Source: Daucus carota subsp. sativus (lineage: Eukaryota > Streptophyta > Magnoliopsida > Apiales > Apiaceae). Taken from it: a stretch of 64,000 nt of DNA. Shown here piece after piece: positions 34,221-47,035 of this stretch. Numbering within the stretch: position 1 is the stretch's first letter; every line of letters begins with the position of its first letter. The notes beneath the pieces were generated by a model. That model saw only the letters and a list, made by a program, of their open reading frames with translations, was not told the origin of the DNA and ran no database searches. Both the position numbers and the translations under genes were made by a program. Where the stretch lies: assembly GCF_001625215.2 (NCBI RefSeq), contig NC_030384.2, forward strand, positions 25,594,527 to 25,658,526, given 5' to 3'.

Positions 34221-34223
34221 TTG

Positions 34224-35069
34224 TGAAGATGAAGGCGAGAAATACTTTGAAAGTTCTTAAATTCATGCCTTTAACTTGGATTATACAAGCATAGATTGAT
34301 GGATTTAGTTTGACTTTAGTTAAATTCAAATCTCAATTGAAATATTTTAAGGCTTTAAAATGAAAGTCGAATTCATTGGATTATACGATCTAGGTCACTA
34401 ATGATTGTAAAATTAGTTATAATTATACATAAATTTTGATTATAATGTATAATACTAATCATACATAACATGCGCAAACAATCAAACACATACAAACTAA
34501 GTAAAAATGTTTAATTCTTAAATTTGGTTCTGGTGCAGAACCACTTTGGGGAATATAATTATACTGTAGGATGGATTGAATAGGATCGGAAATAGCCTCG
34601 GATGGGTGATATCATTTTAGAAGCGTATCATGACATATAGAGAGGATGAATGATGTTAGGATGAATTTTTCTTGATTTTTATATTGAAGAAGTTTCTATT
34701 AATCATTATTAAAATTAAAATATTATAAATTTTGGTCGGTCGATATTTGACCTAGTGAACCTCTTTTAACTTGTAACATTAGATATTTTTTATTATAAGT
34801 AAAACATTTTAAACACACTCATTATAGTACATATTTCGGACTTATTTATAGCATGTTTATAAATTATTTAAAAAAATTTAATTAAAATGTATAAAATATT
34901 CGATTATAAATACACTTTAAAAATAAATTAATATATATATATAATTAAATAAATATTATAAACCACGCTCATACATCACATGATAAGCTAATATATATTA
35001 ATAAAATACATGTACCAGTACCAAGGTTATAAAATACACCATTATTTTGAAACAGGGCTGTAATATCTA
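34224..35069. other. AT-rich intergenic, no gene seen
   Basis: No coding frame or clear repeat boundary. Very AT-rich from 34690 onward. Confidence 0.5.
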
Positions 35070-35328
35070 CTCCCTCCGTCTCTTTATTCTTTTCCTATTT
35101 GGGATGTCGGTACTGTTCATAACATGAGACAAATTACTAATTTACATCTAATCTATAAAACTAAATATAGTCATGAGTGATCTTGTTAGATTCGTATTCA
35201 CGAGTACTTTAATACAGTGAAGTTTTTATTTTTAATGCTACTACGAAATGAAAGATATTAACGATTAAAAATATATGTTGGCAAACGTGAAAAGTACAAA
35301 CAGGAAAAGTATTTAGAGACGGAGGGAG
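35070..35328. mobile_element. Stowaway MITE
   Basis: Ends CTCCCTCCGTCTCTTTATTC and reverse-complemented CTCCCTCCGTCTCTAAATAC, with TA on both sides (35068-35069, 35329-35330). Length 259 bp. The CCGTCTC variant differs from the CCGTCCC copies at 11.7 and 16.6 kb, so it is a separate subfamily. Confidence 0.9.
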
Positions 35329-36445
35329 TATCAAATATTGGCCATGTGATTGATGTTCTTTCTACCTTGAAATGCTACGATGATGATTCGGTAAGAAGTT
35401 GGTGTTATTTATTAGACGCAAAGAATCTTGAAACATCAACAATAATCAACTCGCTGACTATTTTTTGAAAAAAAAAAAAATCAATAATGAAAAGCCATAC
35501 GGCATCTACAGATATAATCGAAATTGAACAAACGCATAATCATGTCGCTGTTGAATCCTTCCTTCTTCGGTAGGCAACCAAGCGATTTTTTGAAGAGATA
35601 TGTACATGCTGTAATACTCCCAATGTTGTTTTGAGCAATCGACCATAAATATATCACCATACAAACCTTTATCACTGAATCAGCACCATGAAAATCCTGC
35701 AGATCTGTAATCCCGGACATGATGAACACACAAAATCCAAATAAAAACCTAACTCTCACCAGGAGAGACCAAACAAAACCCAAATAAATTGAGAACTTAT
35801 TCAAGAAAACAAGATATTAATTAATAATAATAATATAAGAAGGCAAGATTGGGGCTTTCCACCGGTGAAAGCCGATGGAAGCTCCTCGGATGAATGGCAG
35901 AGGCGGCTTTAGGGTTTTGAAGAGAGAGTTTTTATCCCTAGCTAGTTATTGTTCAACTCGCTGACTATTAATCATTATGAAGTAAAAATAAAATGGATAA
36001 CTTCGAAATTAAGGTGTACACTACTGACTAATTAAAAACACGAAACGGTATATATGTGAGAGAAACAGCTCATGTTTTTACCTAATACAAGACCTAGTTG
36101 AACACTACAATTAAGAGCTGTATAAAATATATGGTTCATTGGACTAGAATGCAAAGTTTTACGTAGACTTTTCTCAAAGATGCACTTTTTGACCAGTCTT
36201 TCATGCAAAAACGTTGTCCGTATATAAAAATTACATAAAAACACTATAAATTATTAATCTTCAATACGCAAGCAAACATCTTATTATAGTCCATGTGCTG
36301 GAAAATATGTATTGCTTTCGATTCTTTTAGGCGGATATTTGATAAATATATGAATTAAGTCTGAGTAGTCAATTATACACTCTAAAGATTAAAGTTTTAA
36401 TTTTAGTGTTGTGTTTCCTGAGGTAAATTATTAGAATGAGTATAA
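35329..36445. other. intergenic, no supported gene
   Basis: A minus-strand open frame (35804-35481, 107 codons) contains SDMIMRLFNFDYICRCRMAFHY, but no family is recognised. GC-richer DNA at about 35845-35935 (CACCGGTGAAAGCCGATGG) looks like a fragment of an old leader or gene, also unrecognised. Confidence 0.4.
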
Positions 36446-36635
36446 TGACCTGTTCGGGAACACAAGATTTCATTTAAAATTCCAAATTGAATCAAATAAT
36501 ATTTTTTTTTTGTTTTTTGAACTAGGAATCAAATAACTTGTTTAAGAATTTGAATTTGGATCTAGATTTCATTTGAGATCCACACATTCAAATGTTAGTA
36601 TATTTGAAATGAAATAAATGTTTTCAAACGGCCCC
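36446..36635. mobile_element. possible Tourist/Harbinger MITE
   Basis: Left TGACCTGTTCGGGAACACAAG and reverse-complemented right GGGGCCGTTTGAAAACAT, flanked by TAA on both sides (36443-36445, 36636-36638). The GGGGCCGTTTG end and the TAA target fit PIF/Harbinger MITEs; the left end is eroded. The same GGGGCCGTTTG end recurs at 49297. Confidence 0.5.
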
Positions 36636-36679
36636 TAATATTTAAAGGGTCTTCCTAAGTCCACACACTAATAATTATT

Positions 36680-36784
36680 TTTTGGTGAGGTGGAGGGCTT
36701 TTATTGGTAATTTTTGTGTACATGCAAGAAGCCATGATTATTAATGAGGTTTTGGCTAATAAAAGCCCTCTACCTCACCAAAAA
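36680..36784. repeat. 105-bp hairpin with ~29-bp arms
   Basis: TTTTGGTGAGGTGGAGGGCT... (36680-36707) is almost perfectly complementary to ...GCCCTCTACCTCACCAAAA (36755-36784), with a loop of about 47 nt. It could be a small foldback MITE or a hairpin-RNA source. Confidence 0.8.
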
Positions 36785-37530
36785 GTATGGGCACACTAGA
36801 AAATTCGTAATTTAATTATGTTATTAGTAAATGTTATTAATTTGAATTGAACTTTCATTGCTATTATTTTATTTTATTTTTGCCAGACATTGCTCTATTA
36901 TTAAATAAATATACTTTCAATAAAATTTCCGATTCTTGGGCCACGTCTGTCACTTTCATTATTATATGGTTAATTCGGGATTTGAAACAGTTCCCGATTT
37001 CAATTCAAGTTAAAAATTTCTTCTAAATTTTATATCAAATTTAAAACTGAAAATTCAATTGAACAGAACTCAGTTAAAAATAAAATTAATTGATATGATT
37101 GTATTTAATTCTATTAAAGGCACAAACAAGGAGTAATACCGTATTAATTAACGCATGATAGTAACACAAGTACTCTACACAACTGTAGGATCTCGCTTTT
37201 CAAAGAGCTGGTAAAACAAAACTTCCTGATCGGTTTATGTATTTTTCGACACAAACCACTACAATTTGTAAATAAACAAAAATTGACTTTTCAAATCATT
37301 CGACGCGTGGTTTTGCCGGGTTGTATCCTATATCTTATAAAATTACAGTGACTTTTTTATTCTAGATATCAAATTGATTTGGTAAAGAACAATAGATATT
37401 CAATAACTTTTCTTACACGTGACAAAGACAAAATCTTAAACTAATTTTAACGGGAGAGTACTTCTTAAGAATAATAAGATAAATTCATTTGTTTGAACAT
37501 TTATAGCTGGTCTGAGTTTCAAATTGTCCC

Positions 37531-37538
37531 TATAAATA
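37531..37538 (+). promoter_or_regulatory. TATA box of the laccase gene
   Basis: TATAAATA, 81 bp upstream of the ATG, predicting a start near 37562 and a leader of about 50 nt. Confidence 0.6.
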
Positions 37539-37611
37539 CCCATGTCTATTTCTTAAAATTTCAATATACAAAAAACGCACAGTTAACTACAAGCAGTTTT
37601 CAGTTCTCAAC

Positions 37612-40600
37612 ATGAAAATTTTCTCACTTCAAGTTTTCGGGTTCTTGTTTCTCGTTAGCGTTTTTGCTTCCGAAGCTGCGGTTCGCCGTGCTACATTCGT
37701 GGTATGTAGCGCAATTTTTAGTGTCTTTTCGTATTTTATCTCGTTCTTCACACACACATTTATACATAAGTTGACAGTCTTGTCAGAATTATAACAAAAT
37801 TTCAATATTTTTGATGTCTTTTCATATTCCATCTCGTTCTTCAGACACACATTTATACATAGGCTGAGAGTCTTGTCAGAATTATAACAAAATTTTAATA
37901 TTTTTTGTGTCTTTTCGTAATCCATCTCGTTCTTCACACACACATTTATACATAGGCTGATAGTCTTGTCAAAATTATAACAAAATTTTAACATGTTCAG
38001 CAGTTGAAAAACACGGAATATATTAGCTTAGCCACTCGATATTTATCCAACAATAAAAAATGAGTAGATTGTATAACCCGTCCTTGGCGGCTGCCAGGAA
38101 CGACCCTTGTACATATTGCAGGTAATTAAGTACAATATATGCATGATATGCAGGTGCAAGAAACTTCGTACACAAGGCTCTGCGATACGAAGAAAATCTT
38201 AACGGTTAACGGCCAGTATCCTGGTCCGACACTGTATGCTGAAACCGGTGATACGATAATCGTCGATGTCCAAAACAAAGGAAACCAAAACATAACCCTT
38301 CACTGGTAAGAAATATATAGCGCATATGTCTCTCGGAATATACAAGGTATGTTTGGCGGCTGCTAGCTGATACACGTAATATTTGATTGTTGTGCAGGCA
38401 TGGAGTGAAACAGCCTAGAAATCCGTGGACGGACGGCCCGGAATTCATAACCCAGTGTCCGATAAAACCAGGAGGAAGATTTAGCCAACGGGTTATATTA
38501 TCCGACGAGGAAGGAACATTGTGGTGGCATGCTCACAGTGACTGGTCACGAGCCACCGTGCATGGAGCCATTGTTATTCGCCCCAAGCAGGGAACTAACT
38601 ATCCCTTCCCTAAGCCTCACAAAGAAGTGCCTTTAATTTTAGGTACAGTTTTTACACTAACATTGATTTTCCCACACATTGATGACCGAGGATCTCACGT
38701 GAAAATGTGTTCTCCATTGAGCGCGACTTTGCTATCTTAAATATTCTTTGATGTTGGTACAAAATTTCTGGGATTTTTTTTTCTTCTGAATTCGCGAGTA
38801 CAGTAATCTTGAAATATCTGGATGTTTGTATGTATGTAGGGGACTGGTGGAAGAGTGACATAGAGGAGGTTTTGCAAGAGTTTATAAGGACAGGTGGAGA
38901 CCCAAATGCCTCTGATGCTCTTACTATCAATGGTCAACCTGGCGATTTTTATAATTGTTCCAAACAAGGTTCATTTCTCAATTATAATTACTTCATGCGA
39001 AAATTCATTATAGCTTAATATTGTAAAACAAAATTTTACTGTTATTATAAATCTATAGTTGACATTATACTAAACCTAAAGTTTTTAAGAACTAGTTCAA
39101 CCACAACGCGCTTATGACAAAATAGTTTGCGTGATGCTTTTCAGAATTGATGATCATGAAGTCATCTTTAGATAATTATCTTTAGACATATTTCAACATA
39201 AAATTGAAATTGTTTTTGTAAATATAGGAAGCTGAATTCTATTATACTATTGAAATGTCATCAAACTATCATATATAAATATTTCATACAAAAATACGGG
39301 TGCCCCACTCCTCGTAGTCGACTGCCACGGACAGTTTAACTGGCCCTTGATTTCTGGATCGTAAAATGAATATCCAGCGTTCAGGATTATAACAAAAATT
39401 TAGCACGTCACGCGCGTTATAACTGTTGGACAGACATTGGTTCAAGTGCTAAACATAAAAAAAGATATGTTATAATCCTGACTGCTGAGTATTCATTTTA
39501 TGATCGAGAAAACTAATGCTGGTTACACCGTCCGTGGCACCAGCACCATAAAAATACATACGTTAGATTCCCTTCTCTTTCAGTTGCCTTAATTTGTAGG
39601 CTAAAAACAAATTATTGCTAGAAGACACTAATTTCTAATTCCGTGTTTCAATCACAATGCAGACACATTCAAGTTAATTGTAGACTATGGAAAAACCTAC
39701 ATGCTCCGAATGATCAACGCGGGAATGAACAACATCCTCTTCTTCGGAATAGCAAATCACACCTTCACAATCGTCGGCCAGGATGCCGCATACGTTAAGC
39801 CCTTCAAATCCGATTACATCACGATCACCCCGGGCCAAACCCTCGACGTCTTAGTCGAAGCAAATCAACCCCCTAACCATTACTACATGGCTTCTAAAGT
39901 CTACATTGGTGCTGGTTTAGCACCTTTCGTCAGATCCACCACCACAGCCGTACTCGAATACCGCGGAAACTACACTGCCTCCTCACCACCGCCGTTGCCT
40001 ATTCTTCCAAACATCACTAATTCAACGGCGCCACAAAGTTTTAGTGCCAACCTTCGAAGTTTGGCCAGCGCGGATCACCCTATAAAAGTACCAGTAAATG
40101 TAGACCAGAAGTTTTTGTTCACGGTTTCTGTGAATTTCGTACCGTGCAACAATACGACTGATTGTCGTACTGCAAATAATCAGAGATTCAGGGCGAGTAT
40201 AAACAACATTACGTTTCAGTCTCCGAAGATTGATATATTGGAGGCCTATTACAGAGGCATTAATGGTGTGTATGGGGATGATTTCCCAGCGAATCCGCCT
40301 CTGGAATTCGATTACACTGCGGATAATCTTTCAGCTGCACTGCGGATACCGAGAAACGGCACTGAAGTGAGGGTTATACCGTTTAATACGACAGTGGAAC
40401 TTGTTTATCAAGGAACCAATTTGCTAAGGGGCATAGAACATCCTATGCATCTGCATGGATATAGTTTCTTTGTCGTCGGTACCGGGCTCGGAAATTTTGA
40501 TAGAGAGGAGGATCCTAAGCGGTACAATCTTGTTGATCCGCCGCTGGTGAATACTATTTCTGTTCCTAGAAATGGTTGGACAGCGATCAGGTTCACGGCA

Positions 40601-41035
40601 GATAATCCAGGTAATTTAGTGTTTGCCGACCGAATTTGCGGTCTTAATCGTATTTCTTGTAGTGTTTTCAGCTCGGATCTAGTAAGATTCATAGGAACGT
40701 GCTCTCTTTAAAAAATTGATATTTTTTCATCATTCTAAATCTTATAAAATTATAGAAATATTCCTATAAAATTTTAAGAATAAATAAATTTTGTCGAAAA
40801 TTTATTTTGTGCGCCCCAGAATTCGGATCCTAGATCCGCCCCTGAGTTGGGATGATTTTGAGATAAGTAAACTTTACAGACTTAATAAAGTTGTTAAATT
40901 TCAGGTGTGTGGCTGATGCATTGCCATTTTGAGCGACACATAACTTGGGGAATGGAGATGACTTTCATTGTGAGGAATGGAAAGCGGTCTGAGCAAAAAA
41001 TCTTGTCACGACCTTCTGACATGCCACCATGTTGA
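37612..41035 (+). CDS. laccase (multicopper oxidase), six exons
   Basis: Exons 37612-37701, 38154-38305, 38398-38642, 38840-38968, 39663-40610 and 40905-41035 join in one frame (1695 nt, 564 residues). A signal peptide (about 1-22, ending FASEAAV) sends it to the cell wall. All four copper-ligand motifs are present: HWHG (80-83, split by intron 2), HAHS (125-128), HPMHLHG (465-471) and [12 protein letters not shown] (527-538), with Cys528 for type-1 copper and Met538 near the axial position. The length equals typical plant laccases. Laccases oxidise monolignols or flavonoids with O2, contributing to lignin or proanthocyanidin polymerisation. The sequence resembles the LAC14/LAC15 (TT10-like) branch more than LAC4/17, which is a tentative placement. 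Unread past exon 5's donor (40611), translation would run into TAA at 40709. Intron 1 holds tandem repeats, intron 4 a MITE. Intact by motif and frame. Confidence 0.93.
37718..37994. repeat. three tandem ~93-bp repeats in laccase intron 1
   Basis: Copies are marked by TTTATACATA(A/G)G at about 37759, 37852 and 37944. Each carries GTCTTTTCGTA, ATCTCGTTCTTCACACACAC and AGAATTATAACAAAATTT. Confidence 0.9.
39300..39545. mobile_element. foldback MITE in laccase intron 4
   Basis: Left arm TGCCACGGACAGTTTAAC ... GATCGTAAAATGAATATCC ... CAGGATTATAAC is inverted on the right as GTTATAATCCTG ... GTATTCATTTTATGATC ... CACCGTCCGTGGCA. The arms cover almost the full length. Superfamily and target duplication are not clear. 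It sits inside the 694-bp intron and does not disturb splice sites. Confidence 0.7.
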
Positions 41036-41265
41036 TCCAAGATGTGCATGCCTCATCACGGTTGAAAACTTGAGGTTGCATGATATGACTTAGAGTACTT
41101 GGTCAGCTAATTATTATTCTTTGAATTGTTGTAATAATCGTCATCTTCTCGTCAAAGGAAAAGATCTTGTAAAGTTGTAATAACGATAGGGTAATATGTC
41201 GAACATGATTGTTTGAATTCGTCAGTTTCATTATTTGTATCAACTATTATTCTGTGCTCTGGTTC

Positions 41266-41271
41266 AATAAA
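41266..41271 (+). terminator. poly(A) signal of the laccase gene
   Basis: AATAAA 231 bp after the stop codon, in a T-rich context, is the best polyadenylation signal in the 3' region. Confidence 0.45.
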
Positions 41272-41279
41272 ACATATGA

Positions 41280-41780
41280 TATTCTTTCTTCCCGGTCTTC
41301 TCCGACTTCTGATAGTTAAACTCATCATGCATCTTATGTAATTAATACATGTAATATGTAGTATAAATTATTTATTTTTGATCAATCTCGGTCAAGTATG
41401 AAACCGGTTGAATATAATCAGAAATAAGCAAACTGCAGGCGCTTAAGGATTGAATATTAAAGTCTCACAACCAGAACTTTCTTATTGACATGTAAACGGA
41501 ATCAAAATAAATCCAAATTAGAATAGAAAGAGAGTAGCCGAAAATAACGACGAATCAAAATTAATATATTTTCAACCAATTTCAGATGCAACCAATAGAA
41601 TCTTTCCTACCCACCAATTTTGGTCAAAAATATATTATTAATCGTATTAAAAAATCGAAACACATCATTTGTCATAAATAGTCATCAAACTCATGAAAAT
41701 GCGGAAAAATGACTCTGGACAAGTTCTTGCACGTAATTTGAGTCTAAACGAAAAACATTAATACAGTATAATGAAAGTTG
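41280..41780. other. intergenic, no gene seen
   Basis: AT-rich DNA between the laccase 3' end and the PIF/Harbinger ORF1 remnant. The left terminus of the Harbinger element should be here, but I could not find a GGGGCCGTTTG-type end. Confidence 0.4.
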
Positions 41781-41789
41781 TACAAAACA

Positions 41790-42015
41790 TAACAAATAAG
41801 TAGCATGAAATATTCTGCTCGTACCTTGTTATACTCATCACACAGAGATGTCATCTTCTTATCATAATCCACATACACCCACTAGTTGAAAGTATTTGAG
41901 CACTTGTTCACAACTTGCCAACTCTAACAAAACAAGAACATTATCTTTTTCGACAGTCCAAACACATTTATTTTTGCCACGATCATTTCTACTAGCATCA
42001 TTTTCTTTCATCCTA
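41790..42015 (-). pseudogene. Myb/SANT-like ORF1 remnant of a PIF/Harbinger element
   Basis: The minus strand reads NDRGKNKCVWTVEKDNVLVLLELA then LKYFQLVGVCG, with stops afterwards. A W-T-x-E-K-D-x-x-L-x-x-L opening is the start of the Myb/SANT-like domain found in PIF/Harbinger ORF1 proteins. It is only about 45 residues, with frame breaks and no start. Confidence 0.5.
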
Positions 42016-43480
42016 TCATAACAATTTGGTCACATAAAACATGCAAGATAATATAAGAAAATTATAAAATATATACAAATAAAATGATTAAGTTGGTACC
42101 ATATTTCAAATATCTCAAATTCAACTACAAGCTAGTTCCATTAAATTGCAACTAAAATCATCATAAAACTGTTAATAATATCACAAAAGTAAATCTACAA
42201 CTGTGTGTGACTCTCCATTCATTGAAAATATTTTGAGTCATTCGATTTCTTAAATTAGTTCATGGGTCAGTTACAACAATAATATCTATATACTTTGCTT
42301 GAGCACTTTCATCACGTCGTCATTATCATTATCGGCCTCCTCATACATATACTTTATTGTCATTGAATGATTGTAGAAGCATATTTCACTACAAGGAAAA
42401 ACGAATGATACAACGGTTTTTGCCCGTTGTCTAATGCACTGTTTTCCCGTTGTCTACCCAGCTGCCGTCTGTTACGCGTATCCGACAACGGTAAGAAATC
42501 CGTTGTACAAGCTGCTTCACTCTACAGTCCTGTTATAACTTCGTGTTGTGTGATATTCAGAAACCACAACATATTGGTAAGAAAGTCTTGTAACAATAAC
42601 TTTGTACAAGTCTTTCTTCTAAATATGTTGTTGTTGTTGGCTGAAGAAGACATCGGTTTCTTCAACTGAGAAACTGTTGTCCTTAAGAGCTGTTAACAAT
42701 TGTTTTATAAAATCTAAACTGTTGTAATGAGGTATTTACACAACCTTTTCTTTAGGGAAAACACTCGATGTAAATATGTTTGTACAACGGTTTTGTTAAC
42801 GAATGCTTGTTTTTTTGGTTTTGTACAAGGGTCTTTTAAGTAGTGGTTGTTGTTTTAATGTCATGTAGACAATATTTTTGAACCAAAATCATGTTGTCAT
42901 TGTATATTGCATTCAACCTTACACATTTTGTTCCCATTGTGGTTGAGCTTGTAGGACAATGGTTTATTGGTGCCTAACCTGTTGTGTGACTAATGTTGGA
43001 CAATAGTCTTCAATTCTTTAAAATGTTGTGTGAATAGGTCATAGACAATAGTTTTTCATTATATTTTTATGATAAAATTTTTATAAATAATTTGGCCTCA
43101 AAACAAAAGCATTTACAATATACCAAATACCAAAATCTAGATACAAAAGCTAGTTTTAAGAGGTGAAGATACAATTAAACAATTTCAAATATTTACAATA
43201 TCTCTATATCCAATTTCTTGTTTGGATTCATATCACCGTAGCAAGCAACTTCTTCATTCTATGGCACTTCCACCATATCTGGCACTTCCACACCATCTCT
43301 ATAGGAAAGCATTATCCCACACGTGAGACAGAGAGAGTTCCTGCAGTACAAATAAGCAGTTGAGTACTAAACCTAGGAATACTCAGAAGGTAGAAAACAG
43401 AATTATAAATAGAAGTGTAAAAGAAGCAGCCTCATAATAAACCAAGAAAACTGTAATAAGCACAAGGAGCAGGAGCTGCA

Positions 43481-43572
43481 TCCTTTCAACAGCCCACTTT
43501 GCAGCAATTGTAAGACAAAGTGAGCAGAATCCCACTTTGCAGCAATTGTAAGACAAAGTGAGCAGAATCCTT
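43481..43572. repeat. exact tandem 39-bp duplication inside the CACTA
   Basis: CCCACTTTGCAGCAATTGTA AGACAAAGTGAGCAGAATC is present twice head to tail from about 43492 (second copy from about 43531). Confidence 0.85.
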
Positions 43573-44721
43573 TGCCTCACGAAGTTCATATATGTTATGC
43601 ACTTCTACAAACAACATTGGGACCTACATACAGAACCAACCACATAGATAAGCTTATGTTCAATTAAATATTTAAATACAAGAACTCATAAATTATACAG
43701 TATAAGATGTATTCCTACAAAAACGGCCAAAAATATATTCTTATCCCTCCCATCTATCTGGTTTTGCAATATCTGCTAAAATCAAAATAAAAGAAAACTA
43801 GTGTACTAGACTTATTCAAATTGGATTTTAACTACATGAAGCTATATTAGATTTCGAAATATACCTTCCATCTATATTCTATCAGATATCAATATATACT
43901 ACAGGCAGACCTGATTGGACTTAGTACTGAATTCGTGCATTCTGGAAGAGCAAACATGCAGTTTTTCATGTACTTGCAGGAAGACCTAAGATTTTTGCTT
44001 GGTGTTAAATGATCATCAAATCAGAATTACTTGACTGATAGAGAAAAAATATCAAGTGAAGAATTCATATATTTATAAAAATATAAAATAGCAGAGCAGA
44101 TAGTAAGGGTTGAGGGGTTATACGAAATCATAGAAGAGGGCCTGTTTATGTAACTTCTGATGATCTGATCTCTTGTTGAAGACCAGTGGTTAATGTTGGT
44201 ACTCGAGTTAACGAAAACTGAGATTTTTTTCCAGAATCTGCATTCTTATCTCCTCCATCTATTTCATATACTAAAGAACTGACATTAGCGGTCAAAACAC
44301 AATCCATGGACTATGCAACAACTGACTATCACAAAGATATCATTAGAGAAAGATGTTTTGCCTACTTTTTGACTACAACATACATATGTTTTGTACCGTT
44401 CCCATCTATTTCCTGTATGGTGCATCTCTACAGGAGTAGTGTTCTGTACGGATCTTGTGATGCATGAGGCTTCTGCTGATTGAGTTCATTTTCAAACAAA
44501 CACTCTTCAAACCAAGTACTGCTGAGAACAATTACTACCATACCAGCTGCTTCCTCCCTGTCCATTACAACCACACCCATTACCACATCTATTAGTCTAA
44601 TCCAATCCATAATTACCAGCTGTCTCCTCTTACTTTCATTAATTGACATAAACTGGTAACAATTTGGAGAAACTCCAAAAATTAAACATACAGTAACATT
44701 GCAAGTTAACAAGTAAATATA

Positions 44722-44925
44722 TTACGACTTATTAAATAAAAAAGAATCTAAGCTTTTTTTAGGCATAAACTCATAGACTAACATCTTATGTAGTCTGCTA
44801 TCATCCCCTATTGCATCAATTAATAAATTGCAAGAATTTAAAATAATATTGTGCTTGAATAAAATTAGGTCAACATAATAATTAAAGAGAAAAACTGAAT
44901 TCAGGAGCTTTGTTTTCTTAGACAT
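44722..44925 (-). pseudogene. captured receptor-kinase fragment in the CACTA
   Basis: The minus strand reads DDSRLHKMLVYEFMPKKSLDSFLFNKS (about 44800-44725), matching subdomain V of S-domain or cysteine-rich receptor kinases (LVYE(Y/F)MPNKSLDSFLF). Preceding codons look intronic (AT-rich), so one exon edge seems captured. No other kinase motifs are nearby. Confidence 0.7.
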
Positions 44926-46007
44926 GTCCTAGGTCCTAATTCAAGAAATAGAGTTATGCATCTCAATCTGAAGCTTACCTACAGCCTGTGATAGACGAGA
45001 AGACTAATCAATGCCAAGAAGGATTTGGTATGAGAACCAGCAAGTGAACAATCAAAACAAAAACATAAACAACTTCACCCCATCTCACACTTATGCATAG
45101 AGTCGAGATTACCTACAAAATCTCATAAAGAAACGAGATTACCAGCAAAATGAAAGCCCAAGAGTTGAAACCCTAATTTGTAGAGAGAGTTTATAAATGG
45201 AGTTTGTAACTATCAATCAGAGGTTTAAAATTTGTAAAATGGATATGTTTGGAATCGAGAGAGGTGTTTGTGTTTCAATACCCTATACAATTGCAGAAGA
45301 GCTTCACCAGAGGAGAGGAGAAAGAGATTGGAAAGGGGGATAAAAATTAGAGATAAGAGGTGAGGGGGGAACTCAAAATTTGGGGTGGGAGATGAATGGG
45401 GGGGGGGAATGAAAATGGATTAGCCGGCAACCAAATTGAATATGAAAGACACAAATAGTATTAAGATAACACTAATAGAAATGAAAAAAAAATCATTTTA
45501 TAATATTAAATAAATTGGTGAGATATTAATTATAATAATTTTTTTTCATATATTATATTTAAAAGATTTAAAATAATTAAAAAATTAAAATTATTTCAAA
45601 TCGTACAAATATTAATATATACTTATTTTAGTGATGTGTCAAAATATAAAACAAAGATATTAATCAGGAACTGATTTGGTTCGAGGGAGTAGCACTTTTC
45701 CTCGATTTCTCTTATAAAGACATGTAAGATAAATTTGTTGTAATTATTTTTTCACAAGAATAGAATCAATATATTTTGATATTCGTACAGTTGAATCGTC
45801 CAAAATAAAAATTAAAAAATATATGGTCAATCGGGAACTGATCTCGTTTAAGAGTGTAAAACTTTTTCTGGATTTCTCTTATTAATTCATGCAATATAAA
45901 TCTGCAAATTCTTTATTATTATTTCACAAGACTAGAATCAATATATCTTGACATTTGTACGGTTGGATCGTCCGAAAAATTGTTTTAAAAAATTATCTTG
46001 GGCAGGA

Positions 46008-47035
46008 TCTCAAGAGTTAAAAATTCTCATTTCCTTCATCAATTCTAATTTTTGTACTATTTGTCTTAAAAAATATATTAAATTATGTATATACGTGAAT
46101 GTGTATCATTCATTTGTAATAAGAAGAAAATTTTATGACTCGAACGTGAGTATTAGTATGTCTTTTAAGCTTACAAATTTAGGACATACTGAATAGAACT
46201 TTTTTTATCTATGCGATTTGCTCCGTATTAATTATAAAATATTTTTTTCGATAATCTAACCGTACGGATGTTAGTATATACCAATATTAGTTATGTACAA
46301 ATTTTTTCAAAATTCTTTATACTTATTTATATGCTTTTTATAACAAAACTAGTCATAATCATAATTTTGTCTTATTATAAAAAGGTCATTTTTGTCCTTT
46401 AGTGTTTAATAGACAACGGTTTTTTAACACACATGTGTTGAATGAGTAGAAATGAAACAACGGTTACGTCATAATACACTTGTAAGAGAGGCATTGTCTA
46501 AAATAGACTCACACAATGGTTTATTGAAACTATGTAAGTAGTATAGACAACACATTATGCGAAGGAAACCGTTGTATGCTTAATTTTCCTTTTCAAGAGT
46601 TAAAAATTCTCATTTCCTTGATCAATTCAAATTTTTGTAATATTTGTCTAAAGAAATATGTTAAATTATGCATATACATGAATGTGTATTATTCATTTGT
46701 AATAAGAAGATAATTTTGCGACTCAAACGTGAGTATTAATATGTCTTTTATGGTTACAATATGAGACATACTGAATAGAACTTTTGTTATCTATACGATT
46801 TGCTTCATATTAATTTTAAAATATTTTTTTCGATGATCTAACCGTACGGATGTCAGTATATACAAATATTAGTTATGTACAAATTTTTTCAAAATTTTTT
46901 ATGCTTATTTATATGCTTTTTATAACGAAACTAGTCATAATCATAATTTTGTCTTATTATAAAAAGGTCATTTTTGTCTTTTAGTGTTTAATAGATAACG
47001 GTTTTTTAACACACATGTGTTGTATAAGTAGAAAT
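46008..47035. repeat. ~430-bp direct repeat in the CACTA right half
   Basis: The segment 46008-46440 (starting CAAGAGTTAAAAATTCTCAT) recurs at 46594-47035 with few differences. The ~150-bp spacer holds GACAACGG-type subterminal motifs. Confidence 0.88.

Noticed and set aside
35481-35804. 107-codon minus-strand frame as a gene
   Set aside because: No recognised domain, no start context or conserved motif; left as part of the intergenic description.
39701-40711. Stand-alone 336-residue laccase frame
   Set aside because: It is exon 5 read through its donor at 40611; the copper motif [12 protein letters not shown] lies in exon 6.
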